Both the position numbers and the translations under genes were made by a program. Shown in pieces: positions 1 through 12,577 of a stretch of DNA of 64,000 nucleotides. The notes beneath the pieces are model-generated. The model worked only from the letters and a program-made list of their open reading frames with translations. It had not been told where the DNA came from and searched no databases. Origin of the DNA: Sphagnum magellanicum (taxonomy: Eukaryota; Streptophyta; Sphagnopsida; Sphagnales; Sphagnaceae); the NCBI GenBank assembly GCA_021904315.1, contig CM038923.1, positions 12,034,038 to 12,098,037 on the forward strand. Reading direction: 5' to 3'. Within the stretch, counting starts at the first letter, position 1. Each line of letters opens with the position of its first letter.

Positions 1-3000
1 CACTTCGAATGTTTCACGAACACCCAATGCCATCAGCAACTTCCTGAAACCTGCAATCTGTGGAGGAACACTGTGCAGATATGGATAGAAATGTGCAGGC
101 GAATTGAATGCAAGCTCTTTGGGTAACACAAAGCCCTCACCAACCCACACCCATCGAACACCCTCCAGCATCGACTCCACTACAGCTATTTCTTGTGTAC
201 CAAGCCTGTCTTGCAACAAGCTGTACATGGCAGGTATCTCCTTTGACAGAGTTGCATTCATCTCATTGAGCGCGGCCTCCAATCTGTCTTTGGACCCAAC
301 AGTACTATTATCCCTCCACTGCAAATAGCATTTAGATAATTCAATCAGCTGTGCTGCCAAAAGACCTGCATTTGGAGGGTCTCGCCAGCCCAGCTTTGAT
401 GCTAGGCTCACCGACTGGCAGTCACCATCAAGGATTCTCATGGTCGCAGAAACTAGCCACATTTGTGACTTTGGTCGTATGAGCTTTGGGGGAGCTATGG
501 GAGCTGGCACTTGCTGCCATGGAAGCTTCGGGTCAGGTGCACTCATGAGAACTGGACACCAGCTGATATTGGTCAACTGCATCCAGAAATCTGTGTCGAT
601 TTCATCACTGCTATCTCCTCCATACTGTGTCAAGGTTCGCTCTTTGTTGTCTTCGGCATGCTTCAAAACCAAGTTTTGAACAGCCACCATGTGGTCAGTT
701 CCGTGCAATTGTAGCTCTGTTGTTGAAGTTGAGGATTCTGCTGCCTGTGCACCATTAGCCCCTATAGAGTGCACAGGATTAGAGGCGACAGGATTGGCAG
801 AAGAAGCTGTGAACATAGACTCACGAGCTAGCTCAAGGTCATCCAGATGCACAAGCAAAGCTTTTGCTCTCCTCACAGCCTCTACTATGTCAGACCCACT
901 GATCATGGTGACAGAGCGTGCACTGTCAAGCAGTCCGACATTGCCTAGTGACCTTCTCAAGCCCAATTGCACTAACACATCTAAGATGGCATCCGAAGCA
1001 AAATCCCCAGAAGGAAAATACACTTGCTTGTTGAGCAATGTCTGTAGCTCAGGCACCCGAGGATCATACAACCTGCACAATGCCACCACCCTTCCCCCTC
1101 AATCAGCACACACGTTTTTCAAACAAGATCCAGAAGGATGACAAAGAGCAGGGCTTTAGAAGAACATCAAGTACAAAATCACATACAAGACTTGCAAGTG
1201 CAAATGAATGGGTTTAGGGTTTTAGGGTTTAGGGCTCACTTCTTGGGTGCTTCCAGAGTGCCCTGTGCAGTTGCAACAAAGGGCAGACCAGACAAGATTT
1301 CTTCCAGTGCAGGATCCTCTTCCAGCAGCTTTGGCAAATCCTGAATTACAGTTAACATCGTGCGTCTTGTGACCTCGAGAGGAATCTGTGAAATATGGCT
1401 GAACAGGTGGTCTCGGTAAAATGACGTCTTGCTGAGCTTTGTGATGCCCAAGTACTTGGACAGCACCTCTGCTTCCTTTTGTGACTCAGCTTGCACAAAG
1501 CTGTCACCAAGCAGGCCATCATCAATACCATCAGGCGCAAACCAGCGTTTTCTCTGGGATAAGTCAACAAACGAGCGGCCTCCACCACTTGAATATGACT
1601 CAAACACAGGCAATGTACGCAGCACTTGGAGATGAGGAGCATCCATCATTCCAGATGAAAACCACTTAGACTGACACAAAAAGCTGCGAAGCTCTCGAAG
1701 TTCACCATCTGATGCCCCTTTCAATAGAGGAGCCAGCAAATGCAGCTGCCCAGAGACTGCCACCTGCAGCACATTCAGAACACCAAAAGCAGATGCCTCA
1801 TGCACATAATCCCCCAGCTTTGCATGACTGACTGACACATCTGCCCTTAGAATAGCACACTTGGCCCTCTGCAACACAGCCACCATGTTCTCACTCCACC
1901 CATCGTTTTTGAGCACCTGTGAATTTCGCATGAGTCTGCGCAGCTGTCCATCTGTTGTTGGTAGTAGTGGCCACTCTGAAAAGATCTCAAGATCTACAGA
2001 TGTGGATTCAAAGTACTTCCAAAGTAGCTCCATCCAATTGACACCTGGGTGCTTGTTGACACCAGGTGTCCAGGCCACCACAGCTTTGCCGCGCCAATCA
2101 GCTGGGACCAATCTTGGTAGAAGCTCCTCTAGAATGGGTCCTGAAAGCAAGCAAAGATTCGATCCACCGTGCTTTGCAATTGATTGCAACGTCAGGAAAA
2201 CATCACTGTCTATTTCACGGTCAATCAGCATGTACGGGACTGCATCCTTCAGCAGCTCAAATTCATGACTGGTTGTGACAAGAATCCGCTCCCCAGCTCC
2301 ACTTTTGGCAAACGTTCCAAACAAGTCGTCACAAAGTGGGAGGAGCGACAGACCCTGCAATTTGTCCCCTGCATCCACCTCATTCACATCGGTCAAGCAA
2401 TACTTGAGAGCCAAAACGTTCATACTCCTGTGAACCAAGATGTGCCGTGCGCCCAGAGCTTTGCGCAACATCCTGGGTGTGAGATGGTGTAACCAAGGAC
2501 ATATCTCCTGGAACTTCTTCACAACACCGTCAGGGGCAGTGATTATGGGAAGCCCAACTTCTGCCAAAGCTTTGCTGAGCTCATGTGCCTCAGCAAAACT
2601 ATTATCCGGAAATATAGCTCTCTTGGGTGACACCCATTTACCTTGAGCTGCCAGTGTATAAAGCACAGGGAGATCAAGTTCCACCACAGCTTTGTACACT
2701 TGTTGCATCAAAGATGCCCAAAGATCTGATGTTGCTCCTGTTGGCCACAAGACATGAAAGCTTTCTGTTGGCCCAAGTTCCCGAGCTGCCTCACTGAGCA
2801 GTCGGGCATAAGCTGGAGCAGCAACATCCTCCAACAAGCACTGATTCCAGTTTGACCGCAACTTTCCTCCTCCAGCCATATCATCGCCATACCATATATC
2901 TCTACGGTTTGACGAAAGCTCAAAATAGCCATTGACATGAACAGGGAGGCCAATCTTGACAGGTAGCGGGAGGAAGCAAAACGCACGCCCTTCCAATCCT

Positions 3001-6000
3001 CTAGAGATAACTGCAGCCTTTTGTCCATTTGGGACTACCTCAGCATCAACAACACCTTCAACTGCTGCATTCAACCCATTAGCACCACCATTCTCTAGTT
3101 GATCCGGGACTAGCAACAGAGCAGCAATGCCTGCCCAGGGTACAAACCCACGAGCACGGTTCTCAGGTGCGATTGCCTGCTCTCGCGCATGCTTGCCTCC
3201 CATGGCATTGCTGACCAGCCATGTGTGTGAGGTTTGCATCCCAGGCATTGTGACCTTAATCTCCACCTTCTGACACTGCCAAGGCAGTTGTGACTCAGGA
3301 GTTTTGATGAGCTTTCTGTAAAACTCCTCCTTATCAATTGGATTCTTTGGGTCACCACGCACAAATTCATATACAAGATTGCGAGACCCAGTGGCATGCT
3401 TCTCAAGAGATTGAGGAGTGGCGGGCCTTTCGACTTGGTACAGCAGCTGCATGTCATGACTTGGGTCATCACGCACATAAACTGCAATGCTGGCAACATT
3501 TCGTAAAAACAGCATGGCCTCCTCAGCACTGCTCTTGAAGGATGCAAAGAGTGACAACACATCCTCAGGACTATAAGTTTCTTGCTTGATCTCACTGATT
3601 GCAGCAGTCTTTGCATTTCGTAATGGGAACCGGAAAAGAGTGCCAGGGTAAGGCTTTCGTAGGTCGCACCCAAAGAGCAGATACGGATGCAATTGATCAG
3701 GAAACTGCTCAAGTAAGCCTCTGCCAACGAAGCTTATCTTGAGACCTGGATGCGAAGGAGTGATGCCTGGAAGATGGGAGGCATGTGGGTCAAACATAAC
3801 CAAGTTGCCACCTGATATGAACCCAGGAATATCAGTAAAGTGATAGACAGAGTTGAACCCAAGCCCAAACCGACCAATAGCCGATGGTTTCTCAAGCTTG
3901 CTATCTTGGCCAATTCGTGAGATGGCATATAGATCACGTGCTGTGAAAACCGAATCATTACGACAGTAGAGCGCAGGTCCCTGCCAGTCAGCCATCTTTG
4001 GTGACAGTACCGACGAAGTGCCATACTCAGACCTGTCTAGCAGAAAGCTCACCTGAGTGGCGCCGGCATCATCTGCATTTTGTACAAGCTCACAGAGAAT
4101 CCCAGGCCCATCAACATACATGTCCACTATATTCTTCAACCGTGTAGTCAAAGCTTCGTGCTGCCCAAAAGCTTCAGCTGCATCATGGAGTCCTAAATCC
4201 ATGGAATCTGCACTTTCAGCCAGCATCATCCTGCGCAGTGACCGCACTCCCATCCTCTCTGCTACATCCATAGAGATCTTCGCATGCACAAATTTGAGAC
4301 CTGTTGTTGTTGCTACTGTCCTTGTTTGCCCAGTTAAAGGTGCACTCATTGGAGTTGTGGGTGCACCTGTGTTTGACAGCCAGGGAGCATCATTGTATAC
4401 CAGCTTGCTTGCCTGAACCAGCATGGAGTTTTCGTCCGGAACATAGACAGTCACCTCCTGCCCATTGAAATGCAAGTCGGCTAGATGCTGGACCAACCAA
4501 ACTGCTGCATTCAGCTGCCGGGAATCTAAAGGTGCACCCTGTTTGTCATTGGCCATGTTGGACAAGATGAGAACAAACTCGTTTGGGGTGAGTGTCTCAC
4601 GGACGCCGAGCTCCACTAAGAGCTCCTTGAATGGCACCAAGTCTGCAGGGATGACACGAAGATAGGGTGCTAAATGAAGTGGTCCACTGAAGGCAACTTC
4701 TCGTACACTGGCAAAGCCATCGCCCACCCACACCCAGCGGCTTCCCTCCAACACAGCTTTCACAATCTCCATTTCATCACTGCCGAGCATTTCATTCAAG
4801 AGAACATAGATCCTTGGCACTGCAGTAGCAAGTGCCTGTCCTAACCCTTGATCCTCAACCACAACATGGTTCTTTCCAAGCTCGAGCAGTTGTGCTGCCA
4901 AGCATCTTCCACTGGGTCGTGAAGCCCAGCCTAACTTGGAAGCCAATACCAAGGAGCGACACTCTCCATCCAGAATTCGCATGCTCGCAGACACAAGCCA
5001 CATGTCCTCTTGCAGGCGCACATGCTGTGGAGGTGCCACCGCACTATCCACCAAGGGCCATGGCAAATGGGGATGAGGCGGGTGCAGCAAAACAGGACAC
5101 CAACAGATGTTCCTCAGCTCATTCCAGAATGAGCTCATTGCCATCTCCAAGCTCATTGCATCAGCCCCTTGGAAAATGGTGGAAACCTTATGAAACATGC
5201 GACCCCCCAAAGTCTTGTTGACATCCTCGAAGGGCTGTGGGAGCAGCCATCGGCCGGCATTCAGCACCAGGTACGACAAGAGAGCTTGCCCTTTCTTGTG
5301 AGCAAGAACCCTATCAGTACCCATCAAAGCTTCTACCTGCCGTGCACTTTGCACCAGAGTCTCTGGCACGACTCCAACTTTTAAGCCAAGTCCTTGCAAC
5401 ATCTCGAGGACTTCCTCTGCCACAAATATGCCCACAGGAAATGACTCTTGATCATCAAGCAATGCAGTTAACTCCATGCTGCGAGGGTCATAAAGTGTGC
5501 TTGGAGTTCGCAGTGTACCACTAGCTGTTGGTACAAATGCCAGATGCTTCAGCACTTCCCGGATGCTTGGGTCCACAGCAGCCAGCTGTGGAAGCTCCTT
5601 CAATATACACAACATCATCTGATCACGAAGCTTGGGTGAGAGCTCATGCAGGCGATTCAGTACCCGGCGCTTGTAAAAGAGTGGACGTCCCAGACGAACC
5701 ACTCCAAGAGGTCCTGCCAACCATTGTGTCTCCCACTGTGTCGATGAATGTAGAAACTCTGGACCTAGAAGAGACTTGTTCACACCCAATGGAGCCAAAT
5801 TGACTTTGGCACCAAGAAGGTCAACAAAAAGTGTTTTGTCATCATCATCATCATCATCACTGCTGCCAGGGTCTCCAGAGTACACCTCAAAAATTGGAAG
5901 GCTTTTCAACACATGCAACTGGATGTCACTCAGATGATCGCCTGCATACCATCTTCCATCAGATAGAAACTTGCGCAATTCACGTCTCTCAGTGTTACTC

Positions 6001-8786
6001 ACCTTTGCAAACAGGAGTGGGACACGAGTCAGCTGATGTGAAGCAGCAACAAAAAGTGTATCCAACACGCCCGCTGCACTTGCACTGTGAACGTAAGCTG
6101 ACAACTGCTGATGCTCCTCCACTCCCAATCCATTCCTCAATATCTGGCAACCCAGTTTTACAATTGTACCTTCTATGCTAGAGCTCCAGACGCCTGATGA
6201 TCTTAACACTTTTGAGTTGGTGCGAAGCCGACAAAGATGACCAGTAGTCGTTGGAAGCAATGGCCATTCTTCAAAGCTTGACAATGTTTTGCAATTCTCT
6301 CGCAGGTATTGCCAACACAACATCAACCAATCCTCATTTGGGTGCCGAGAAACCAAATCTGGTTTCCATTCCACCTCATCTACTCCCTTCCATTCTGATG
6401 GCAAAATCTGATCCAAAAACTGCTGAGCAAGCAGCACGTAGCTGAAACAGCAAAGACTTGCATTGCCAACACGGGCAATGTTCGTAAGCCTCTCAAACAA
6501 CTCTTTGGGTATACCCATGTCAACAATCACTCCTGGCAGACTGCGCACCAGCTGGAATTCAAGTTCATTGCAGATGACTGACAAGCCTTTTCTCTCACCT
6601 TTTCTTTCAAACACACCCAAGGCACCATTTGCCAGGGGAATGAGAGGCAAACCCGACAGTACCTCCACAGCTTCTTCATCTATAACATCACCCAAACAAT
6701 ACTCCAGCAACACTAATGCATTGCTTTGATCCACTAATCCCACATGCTTTCCTGGTTTCCGAAGCTCTGATCTGATCAGACTTGGTAACACCATTCTCGG
6801 GTTCAGTACACAATACATGAATAACATGTTCCTTAAAGTCATGGAAGGACGAACGAGGGGGAAGCCTTTGGCAATCAACACCCGAGCAAGCTCCTCTTTA
6901 TTGACAAACTCTTCATCGTGATACAAAGCTTCCTTTGGAGTTAACCATCTTCCACCACTGCTGCCAACCACTGCTGCTGTATGCAGCAAGGGAAGCTCTG
7001 AAGCACTTATGTAAAAGCGCTTCACCATGGTTAACCAAGGCTCTGCAAAACTTCCACAAGGCCAGAGAGAATTGTACAAAGTAATTGGCCCAAACTGCTT
7101 CGAGGCCTCAGAAAGCAAGAGGGTAAAAGTTGGAGCTACCACATCCTCAAGAAGACAACGGTTCCAATCAGACCGCAATTTCCCTCCTCTATCCATATCA
7201 GCACCATACCATATGTCACGACGGTTTGATGATAGTTCAAAGTACCCATTTACATGCACAGGCAACCCTGTCTTCACTGGAAGCGGCAGGAAACAAAACG
7301 CTTGTCCTTCTAGACCTGCTTCATCCTGTGCCTGCAGAAGTGCAACTCACCCAAGTTGTCAATTCTTCACATGCACACAAACGTGCTTGCCTCCATTTGT
7401 CCAGCAGAAGAAACCCACAACCCTAGTCAACGTAATAATACAAAAGAGTGCAACCCTCTGAAACAGGCTATAATTTGCACCAACCCAGAGAAGAAAAATA
7501 GAAAGAAAATGCCACCTTCTGACCAGTTCCAGCGACTTTTGCAGCCAAGGAAGCCCAAGGAAGGAAATGGAGATCATGGTCTTTTGCTGCATTTTTGACC
7601 ATTGCCCCAACTCTGCTTGATGCTGCACCCATTGCCTGAGCAATAAGGAAGGACTCGGTCTTCTCCTCTATCACATGAGCTGCTGCTGCAAAAGCCTCGC
7701 TAACAAACCGCACACTGTAAACATCAGTGTAGTTATTCATGCCCTGTGATGCAGATAGAGGTGCCTGTGATAACCTGGAAAACACCCGCCGATGCCAGCG
7801 TATTTCTGCTGTTGGAGTATCTATGTGACAGATGTAGGTCTGTTGTGGACTTTCCATACCCTTATGCCACTCATAAATCTCTATTGCCTCTACATTCTTC
7901 AGGAACAGCATTGCAGATACGCCTTCCAAATACAGATTGTGCAATAAGTTACTCATATCGTCTTCAGAGTAGGATTGCCTGGAAAGGCGGCTCACTGCAG
8001 CTTGCTGGTCATTACGAAGTGGAAACCGAAAGAGCGTCCCTGCGTAAGGGGATTCCATATCGCACCCAAATGCACAATATGGCACAAACTGGTCTCTGTA
8101 TCGATCGAGTGCGTGGGTGCTGACAAAATCAAATCGTTTCCCCGGATTTGCCAGAGATACTTGAGGAAGGAACTTGCAGTGAGGATCAAACATTACCACA
8201 TATCTCCCACTGACAAAGGACGGTAGATCGGAGAGATGATACACTGAGTTGAATCCAACCCTGTATGCAAGAGCGCACAACTACTTTAGTCACCTGTGCA
8301 CACCAATATCATCCCACAAACAGCAGCAGCAGCAACAAAAAGTTCCTCCTCTCCTCACACAAAAATTGAGATTCGGGTCTATCCAGAGACTTGACAACAA
8401 AGCTTCACAACTCTTAAATACAAGCAGCTAGGTAGAAATGGGTCGCACCCAAAACGTCCTGTCTTCCAAGCCTGACCGCGTTTCTTACTGTCCCCAATCC
8501 GAGAAATACTTTCAAAATCCTCTTCTCTAAACTGGGCATTGTTGAAAGCCAGCAATGCAGGCCCTTGCCACTCAGCGAGACGGCCATAGACCAGAGATTC
8601 AGTGCCATGCTGTCGACGATCCAAACAAAAGCTCACAGTTGTGGCCCCTGCATCATCTGCATTCTGCAGCAATTCTTTCAGAATGGTGGTGCCTTCTGGA
8701 TAGTTTGCTAGTACTTCGCGGATTCGCTGGGTCAGGTCTACCTTCTGACCAAAATCCTCTGCAAATCCAAGGTCCTGCTGCTCCAT
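1..8786 (-). CDS. Sacsin-like giant HSP90-type ATPase/chaperone protein, 5' part (four exons, 3' end beyond window)
   Basis: Four minus-strand exons join in phase: 8449-8786, 7516-8260, 1240-7331 and 1-1072 (continuing off the left edge), giving 2749 codons. The introns are 188, 184 and 167 bp, all GT-AG. The start is the first ATG of exon 1, directly before the first ATPase domain. The protein contains two long copies of the sacsin repeat region. Each opens with an HSP90-like N-box (ELLQNADDAGA at residues 38-48; ELVQNADDAGA with its Asn near residue 1446) and a glycine-rich lid motif (GRFGVGFNSVYH, GRFGLGFNSVYH). Each later carries VNGYFELSSNRRDIWYG. The repeats are about 1400 residues apart. 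Exon 4 reads LYDPRVPEL where the first repeat has LYDPRSMEL, which confirms the third splice. A run of seven Asp lies near residue 850. Animal sacsin and its plant relatives exceed 4500 residues, so a third repeat and the C-terminal domains probably lie beyond position 1. Animal sacsin is a chaperone of proteostasis; the plant role is not established. Confidence 0.93.
1208..1235. repeat. Plant telomere-type TTTAGGG repeats inside sacsin-like intron 3
   Basis: Three near-perfect tandem TTTAGGG/TTTTAGGG units lie in the 167-bp intron 3 (1073-1239), only a few bases downstream of its GTGAGC donor as read on the coding strand (CCCTAAA). They could be an interstitial telomeric relic, a telo-box regulatory element in an intron, or chance. 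The plant-type repeat sequence is plain; function is not shown. Confidence 0.7.
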
Positions 8787-10462
8787 GACGACTACAGCAG
8801 CTGTAGCTGCAGCTGTGGGACTGGTTTCTTCTTTGTCACAAGTTCCTCAACCTAGAATCTATCCACCCTTGTTCCCACATATATAGTTTGTTCCTTCTGA
8901 ACCTGCAATGTCTGTGCATGATCACCAGCACTCTCCTCTTCACCTTTTCTGCTGCTGAGAGTATACTCTCAATTTCACTATCTAAGCACAAACCCAACCT
9001 GAGGCAGCCAATCACCCCTGCTGGCAAGCTTCTGTAGTTTTCCTTCAGATGCAAAAACAATGACACCTCCAAAATTCTCAACACAAACACCAAACCCAAG
9101 CTTTTTCTTTCCTTGAAAATGATCACTAACAGCTGCAAGAAACCAACAGAAATTTCAGAACTGGAGAATTGAACATAAGAAAAGGATGGGCACAGCTGCA
9201 TTAAACTGATGGGAAGTAGCATCAGCACCAGAAAATCATAGTAAGGAGATTCTTAACTTGAATTGAATGAGGGTTATCTACTCCCTACTGCTCAACAGAG
9301 CCTCTTCGTTAAGCACAGCAATAGACTAGAAGAAATCTGGTCGATTGAGCAAGTGATTGCAGTTAGACCACCGTAGTAGACTTGCCACTGTCATAAGCTC
9401 AATATCGCAAGTATTCAATCACATGAACTACTCTAGCTTTAACAAGCCTACAACCTTTGACTCCATCCAAAGCAAATAAACATGTTTTAACAAAACATTT
9501 TAATGCTCTGTCTGCTCTAATGCTTAGACCAGTTCCTTCTAGTACTGTACATGTTTCTTGAAGGCCAATTACATCATCCTACACCTGGAGAAAAATTACA
9601 AACCATAAGCCTCAAATGAAGCAGGTAAAAATAGGGTTCAACAAGACTACTCACAAGTGATAATTCTGATGGCTGCCACCATGACTTCAATATAATCGCA
9701 GAGTCTGAGCTTCCTGAGCCCAACTTTGACCTACAAGCAGCAAACATAGAAACTCACTGAAATCTTTTTGTCATACTGCACGCAAGGTCATGCCCACAGA
9801 CCACCCACCTCAAAAATATGAATAGTTTTAAGTCAAAGTTCTGGAACAACAGCAGCAGCAACTAGCTGCCAGATCTTGCATCTGGGCGTGAAGAATCAAA
9901 AGCTGCTGCTCATAAAAAAAAGGCAAATTGTCATTGTAACTCCAGAATTTCAGTCTTGTCCTAATGAAGATTTGCAGGAGACTAGCAGCTTTTCCTCTCA
10001 TTTGCAAATGGACTGTGATCTTCTGATCACTACCGTTATCCTCTTGGAGCTCCAGAAGAGACCTCTTGAGCTCCAGTTAAGTTTCCACCTCTCTCAAAAG
10101 AATACTACCACTTGCTTCTGAAGCTACACCTCCATGATTTCTGTTGTGGATTTGGAGTTTTGTGCACATACCACAAAATCAGGAGATAGAGTTTTTTTGT
10201 GGTCGGTGAGTGGGGATCCCTTCTCCTTCCTCTCTGCAAAAAGATTCCTGCCACCTCTTCAGCTCACCACAGACAATTCCATTCCTCTCTCTTTCCCCTG
10301 CAAAGCCACTCATAGGTTCCATCAACATCCCTATTAGGGGAAAAAAAGACTCCAGGGAGAGGACATGGGGGGAGTTGTTCAGAATGATCAAGATCCAGCA
10401 ACACCCTCTAACAATCACTAACATCAAAAGTCTGATGGGGTTCAAAATAAAGCCAAGATCAT

Positions 10463-10516
10463 CATAATCATCACCACCACCACCACCATCATCATCATCA
10501 GCAGCAGCAGCAGCAA
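10463..10516. repeat. Compound trinucleotide microsatellite (ATC/ACC/CAG)
   Basis: Uninterrupted triplets run from TCA through CAC to CAT and then CAG, inside the presumed leader region of the sacsin-like gene. Length polymorphism is likely. Confidence 0.9.
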
Positions 10517-10804
10517 GCAATCATCAGCAAACTTCAAAAACACAAACCCAAAAAACCAGTTGCAAAACTCAAGCTGAAACTCTGCACCCTGGATTTTTGT
10601 GGCTTTCACCTAAGTACTCATTACTTCCTCAAGAGATTTTCTCCAAACTATCAGCTCTGAAGGAGGAGGGAGGGTGGGGAAGGGGGAACACACACATAAT
10701 AACAACAACAACAACTCTCAAAAACTAAACCAATAACAAAAACCCAATCTAACGGAAACCCAACACCTTGATCGACCCCACGATGAGCATCATCATGATC
10801 ATCA

Positions 10805-10837
10805 CCTTCTTCTTCTTCTTCTTCTTCTTTTTCTTCA
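10805..10837. repeat. (TTC)n microsatellite
   Basis: About nine tandem TTC triplets, then a slightly degenerate tail. On the minus strand this is a GAA purine tract within the presumed leader of the sacsin-like gene. A second shorter TTC run lies near 10958-10972. Confidence 0.9.
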
Positions 10838-11062
10838 ACCCCTCATGAGAAAAAATGAGTTTCAAGAGGCAAATCCGAAAGGGGTAGTAAGGAAATTTGT
10901 TACCTAGTGATCAGAGAAGCTTGCACAAGCAAAAGCTAGTGGTGATTTTCGCAAGATTCTTCTTCTTCTTCGATTTCTTCCACCGATTTCGTCCACACTC
11001 CCATAACTTTCTTCGATTCCTCTCTCTCTCTTGTGTCGTTCTCTCTTTCTTTCGTCCTACCG

Positions 11063-11088
11063 CTAACCATGGCTTAGACCATGGTTAG
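11063..11088. repeat. Perfect inverted repeat CTAACCATGG / CCATGGTTAG
   Basis: Two 10-bp arms (11063-11072 and 11079-11088) are separated by CTTAGA. The same module returns at 11441-11474 in a decayed form (CTAACCATGG-GTTTAGAT-CTTGGTTAG). It also returns as a perfect 14-bp palindrome CTAACCATGGTTAG at 11541-11554. In the first two copies the module is followed by related sequence ending in GGTACGG(G)AATGGGTTAA. It sits just upstream of the presumed sacsin-like transcription start. Confidence 0.75.
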
Positions 11089-11402
11089 TTCAAGCAACCT
11101 CCGGTACGGAATGGGTTAACTTCTCTGTCTCTCTCTTTCACTCCGGCCAAAAAGTTATATTAAAAATTTAAAGTTCTAAAATCAAGTCCCATTTGAGATT
11201 TTCAATAGCCATAATTAGACCAAAACTTAAGAAAAAATCGCCAGATTCCGACACATGGTTAAATTAAGTAGCCAAAAATATATATAAAAGAATGTTTGAA
11301 TTTTATTTTACTTTCATATTTAGCTTGTAGTCAAATTTGGCTAAACCATCATATTGATCATTGCCAGTTTTGGCTATATCACAAAATTAACGGAAAAAAA
11401 AA

Positions 11403-11583
11403 CACTGATTCCCTCTCATTCTTTCTTTCTTTCTTTCTTTCTACAGCTAACCATGGGTTTAGATCTTGGTTAGTTCAGAGGAACTCAGGTACGGGAATGG
11501 GTTAAACTTTTCTCTTCTCTCTATTTCTTTCTTTCCACATCTAACCATGGTTAGCTGTAGAAAGAAAGAATGAGAGAATCAGT
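11403..11583. repeat. Imperfect long hairpin with a TTTC microsatellite in its arms
   Basis: The left arm (11403-11456) runs from ACTGATTCCCTCTCATTC through (TTTC)n to CTACAGCTAACCATGG. The right arm (11541-11583) is its reverse complement, with fewer TTTC units. The loop of about 85 bp holds the duplicated GGTACGGGAATGGGTTAA block. This could be a MITE-like element or an inverted duplication of the neighbouring CTAACCATGG module. No terminal target duplication was identified. Confidence 0.6.
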
Positions 11584-11832
11584 TACCATGGTTACTCAAT
11601 CATTGACTTTTCAAATTTTTATTTAATCACGTGATTTTGGTTCTTATGGGGAGGAAAAATAATCAAAAAATTAAAAAATCAAAGAACTATTCAGTTCCAA
11701 TGTTTTCAAAATTATAAATTTTCAATTGATTTAATGTTAATTTTCAATATTAATATTTTTTTAATTATAAATTTTTAATTGATTTTTTTGAAAAACAATA
11801 TGTCTCAAGCAACACCCTTAACCTAGCTACAT

Positions 11833-12577
11833 GTATTTGGTTTTTTAAATTCATGGTGCAATTTTTTAATTTGAGTTTTTGAAGAAATTTGACTGTATTT
11901 GGTTTTTTTAATTCATGGTGCAATTTTTTAATTTGAGTTTTTGAAGAAATTTGACCCTATTTGGTTTTTTAGATTCATGGTGCAATTTTTTAATTTGAGT
12001 TTTTGAAGAAATTTGACCCTATTTGGTTTTTTAAATTCATGGTGCAATTTTTTAATTTGAGTTTTTGAAGAAATTTGACCCTATTTGGTTTTTTAGATTC
12101 ATGGTGCAATTTTTTAATTTGAGTTTTTGAAGAAATTTGACCCTATTTGGTTTTTTAGATTCATGGTGCAATTTTTTAATTTGAGTTTTTGAAGAAATTT
12201 GACCCTATTTGGTTTTTTAGATTCATGGTGCAATTTTTTAATTTGAGTTTTTGAAGAAATTTGACCGTATTTGGTTTTTTAGATTCATGGTGCAATTTTT
12301 TAATTTGAGTTTTTGAAGAAATTTGACCGTATTTGGTTTTTTAGATTCATGGTGCAATTTTTTAATTTGAGTTTTTGAAGAAATTTGACCGTATTTGGTT
12401 TTTTAGATTCATGGTGCAATTTTTTAATTTGAGTTTTTCAAGAAATTTGACCGTATTTGGTTTTTTAGATTCATGGTGCAATTTTTTAATTTGAGTTTTT
12501 CAAGAAATTTGACCCTATTTGGTTTTTTAAATTCATGGTGCAATTTTTTAATTTGAGTTTTTCAAGAAATTTGACCA
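11833..12577. repeat. 62-bp minisatellite, 12 copies
   Basis: The motif CATGGTGCAA recurs at 11852, 11914, 11976 and then every 62 bp to 12534, without a single length change. Copies are nearly identical. Variants are ordered along the array: GACTG or GACCCTA in the first half, GACCGTA in the second, and GAAGAAA changing to CAAGAAA only in the last copies. This pattern points to recent stepwise expansion. The unit has no coding potential. Confidence 0.97.

Larger units (their letters stand above)
8787..11100 (-). promoter_or_regulatory. Probable 5' leader, leader intron and promoter of the sacsin-like gene
   Basis: No coding frame here resembles a protein. On the minus strand a good splice donor (CACTAG|GTAACA, boundary 10904/10903) follows a purine-rich stretch. 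Several CAG or TAG acceptors occur just before the ATG at 8786 (within 8787-8830). A 5'-UTR intron of about 2 kb is therefore plausible, with transcription starting around 10.95-11.06 kb. The stretch is less AT-rich than the DNA beyond 11.1 kb and is full of trinucleotide microsatellites, as plant leaders often are. The exon boundaries here are inference. Confidence 0.4.

Noticed and set aside
1236..1238. Stop codon TGA as the end of the sacsin-like gene
   Set aside because: The TGA overlaps a strong GTGAGC splice donor. After a 167-bp intron, a further 357 codons homologous to the first repeat follow in phase, so the gene continues.
104..7643. Numerous plus-strand frames opposite the sacsin-like exons
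   Set aside because: They are antisense shadows of the conserved minus-strand coding sequence, and none shows a family motif.
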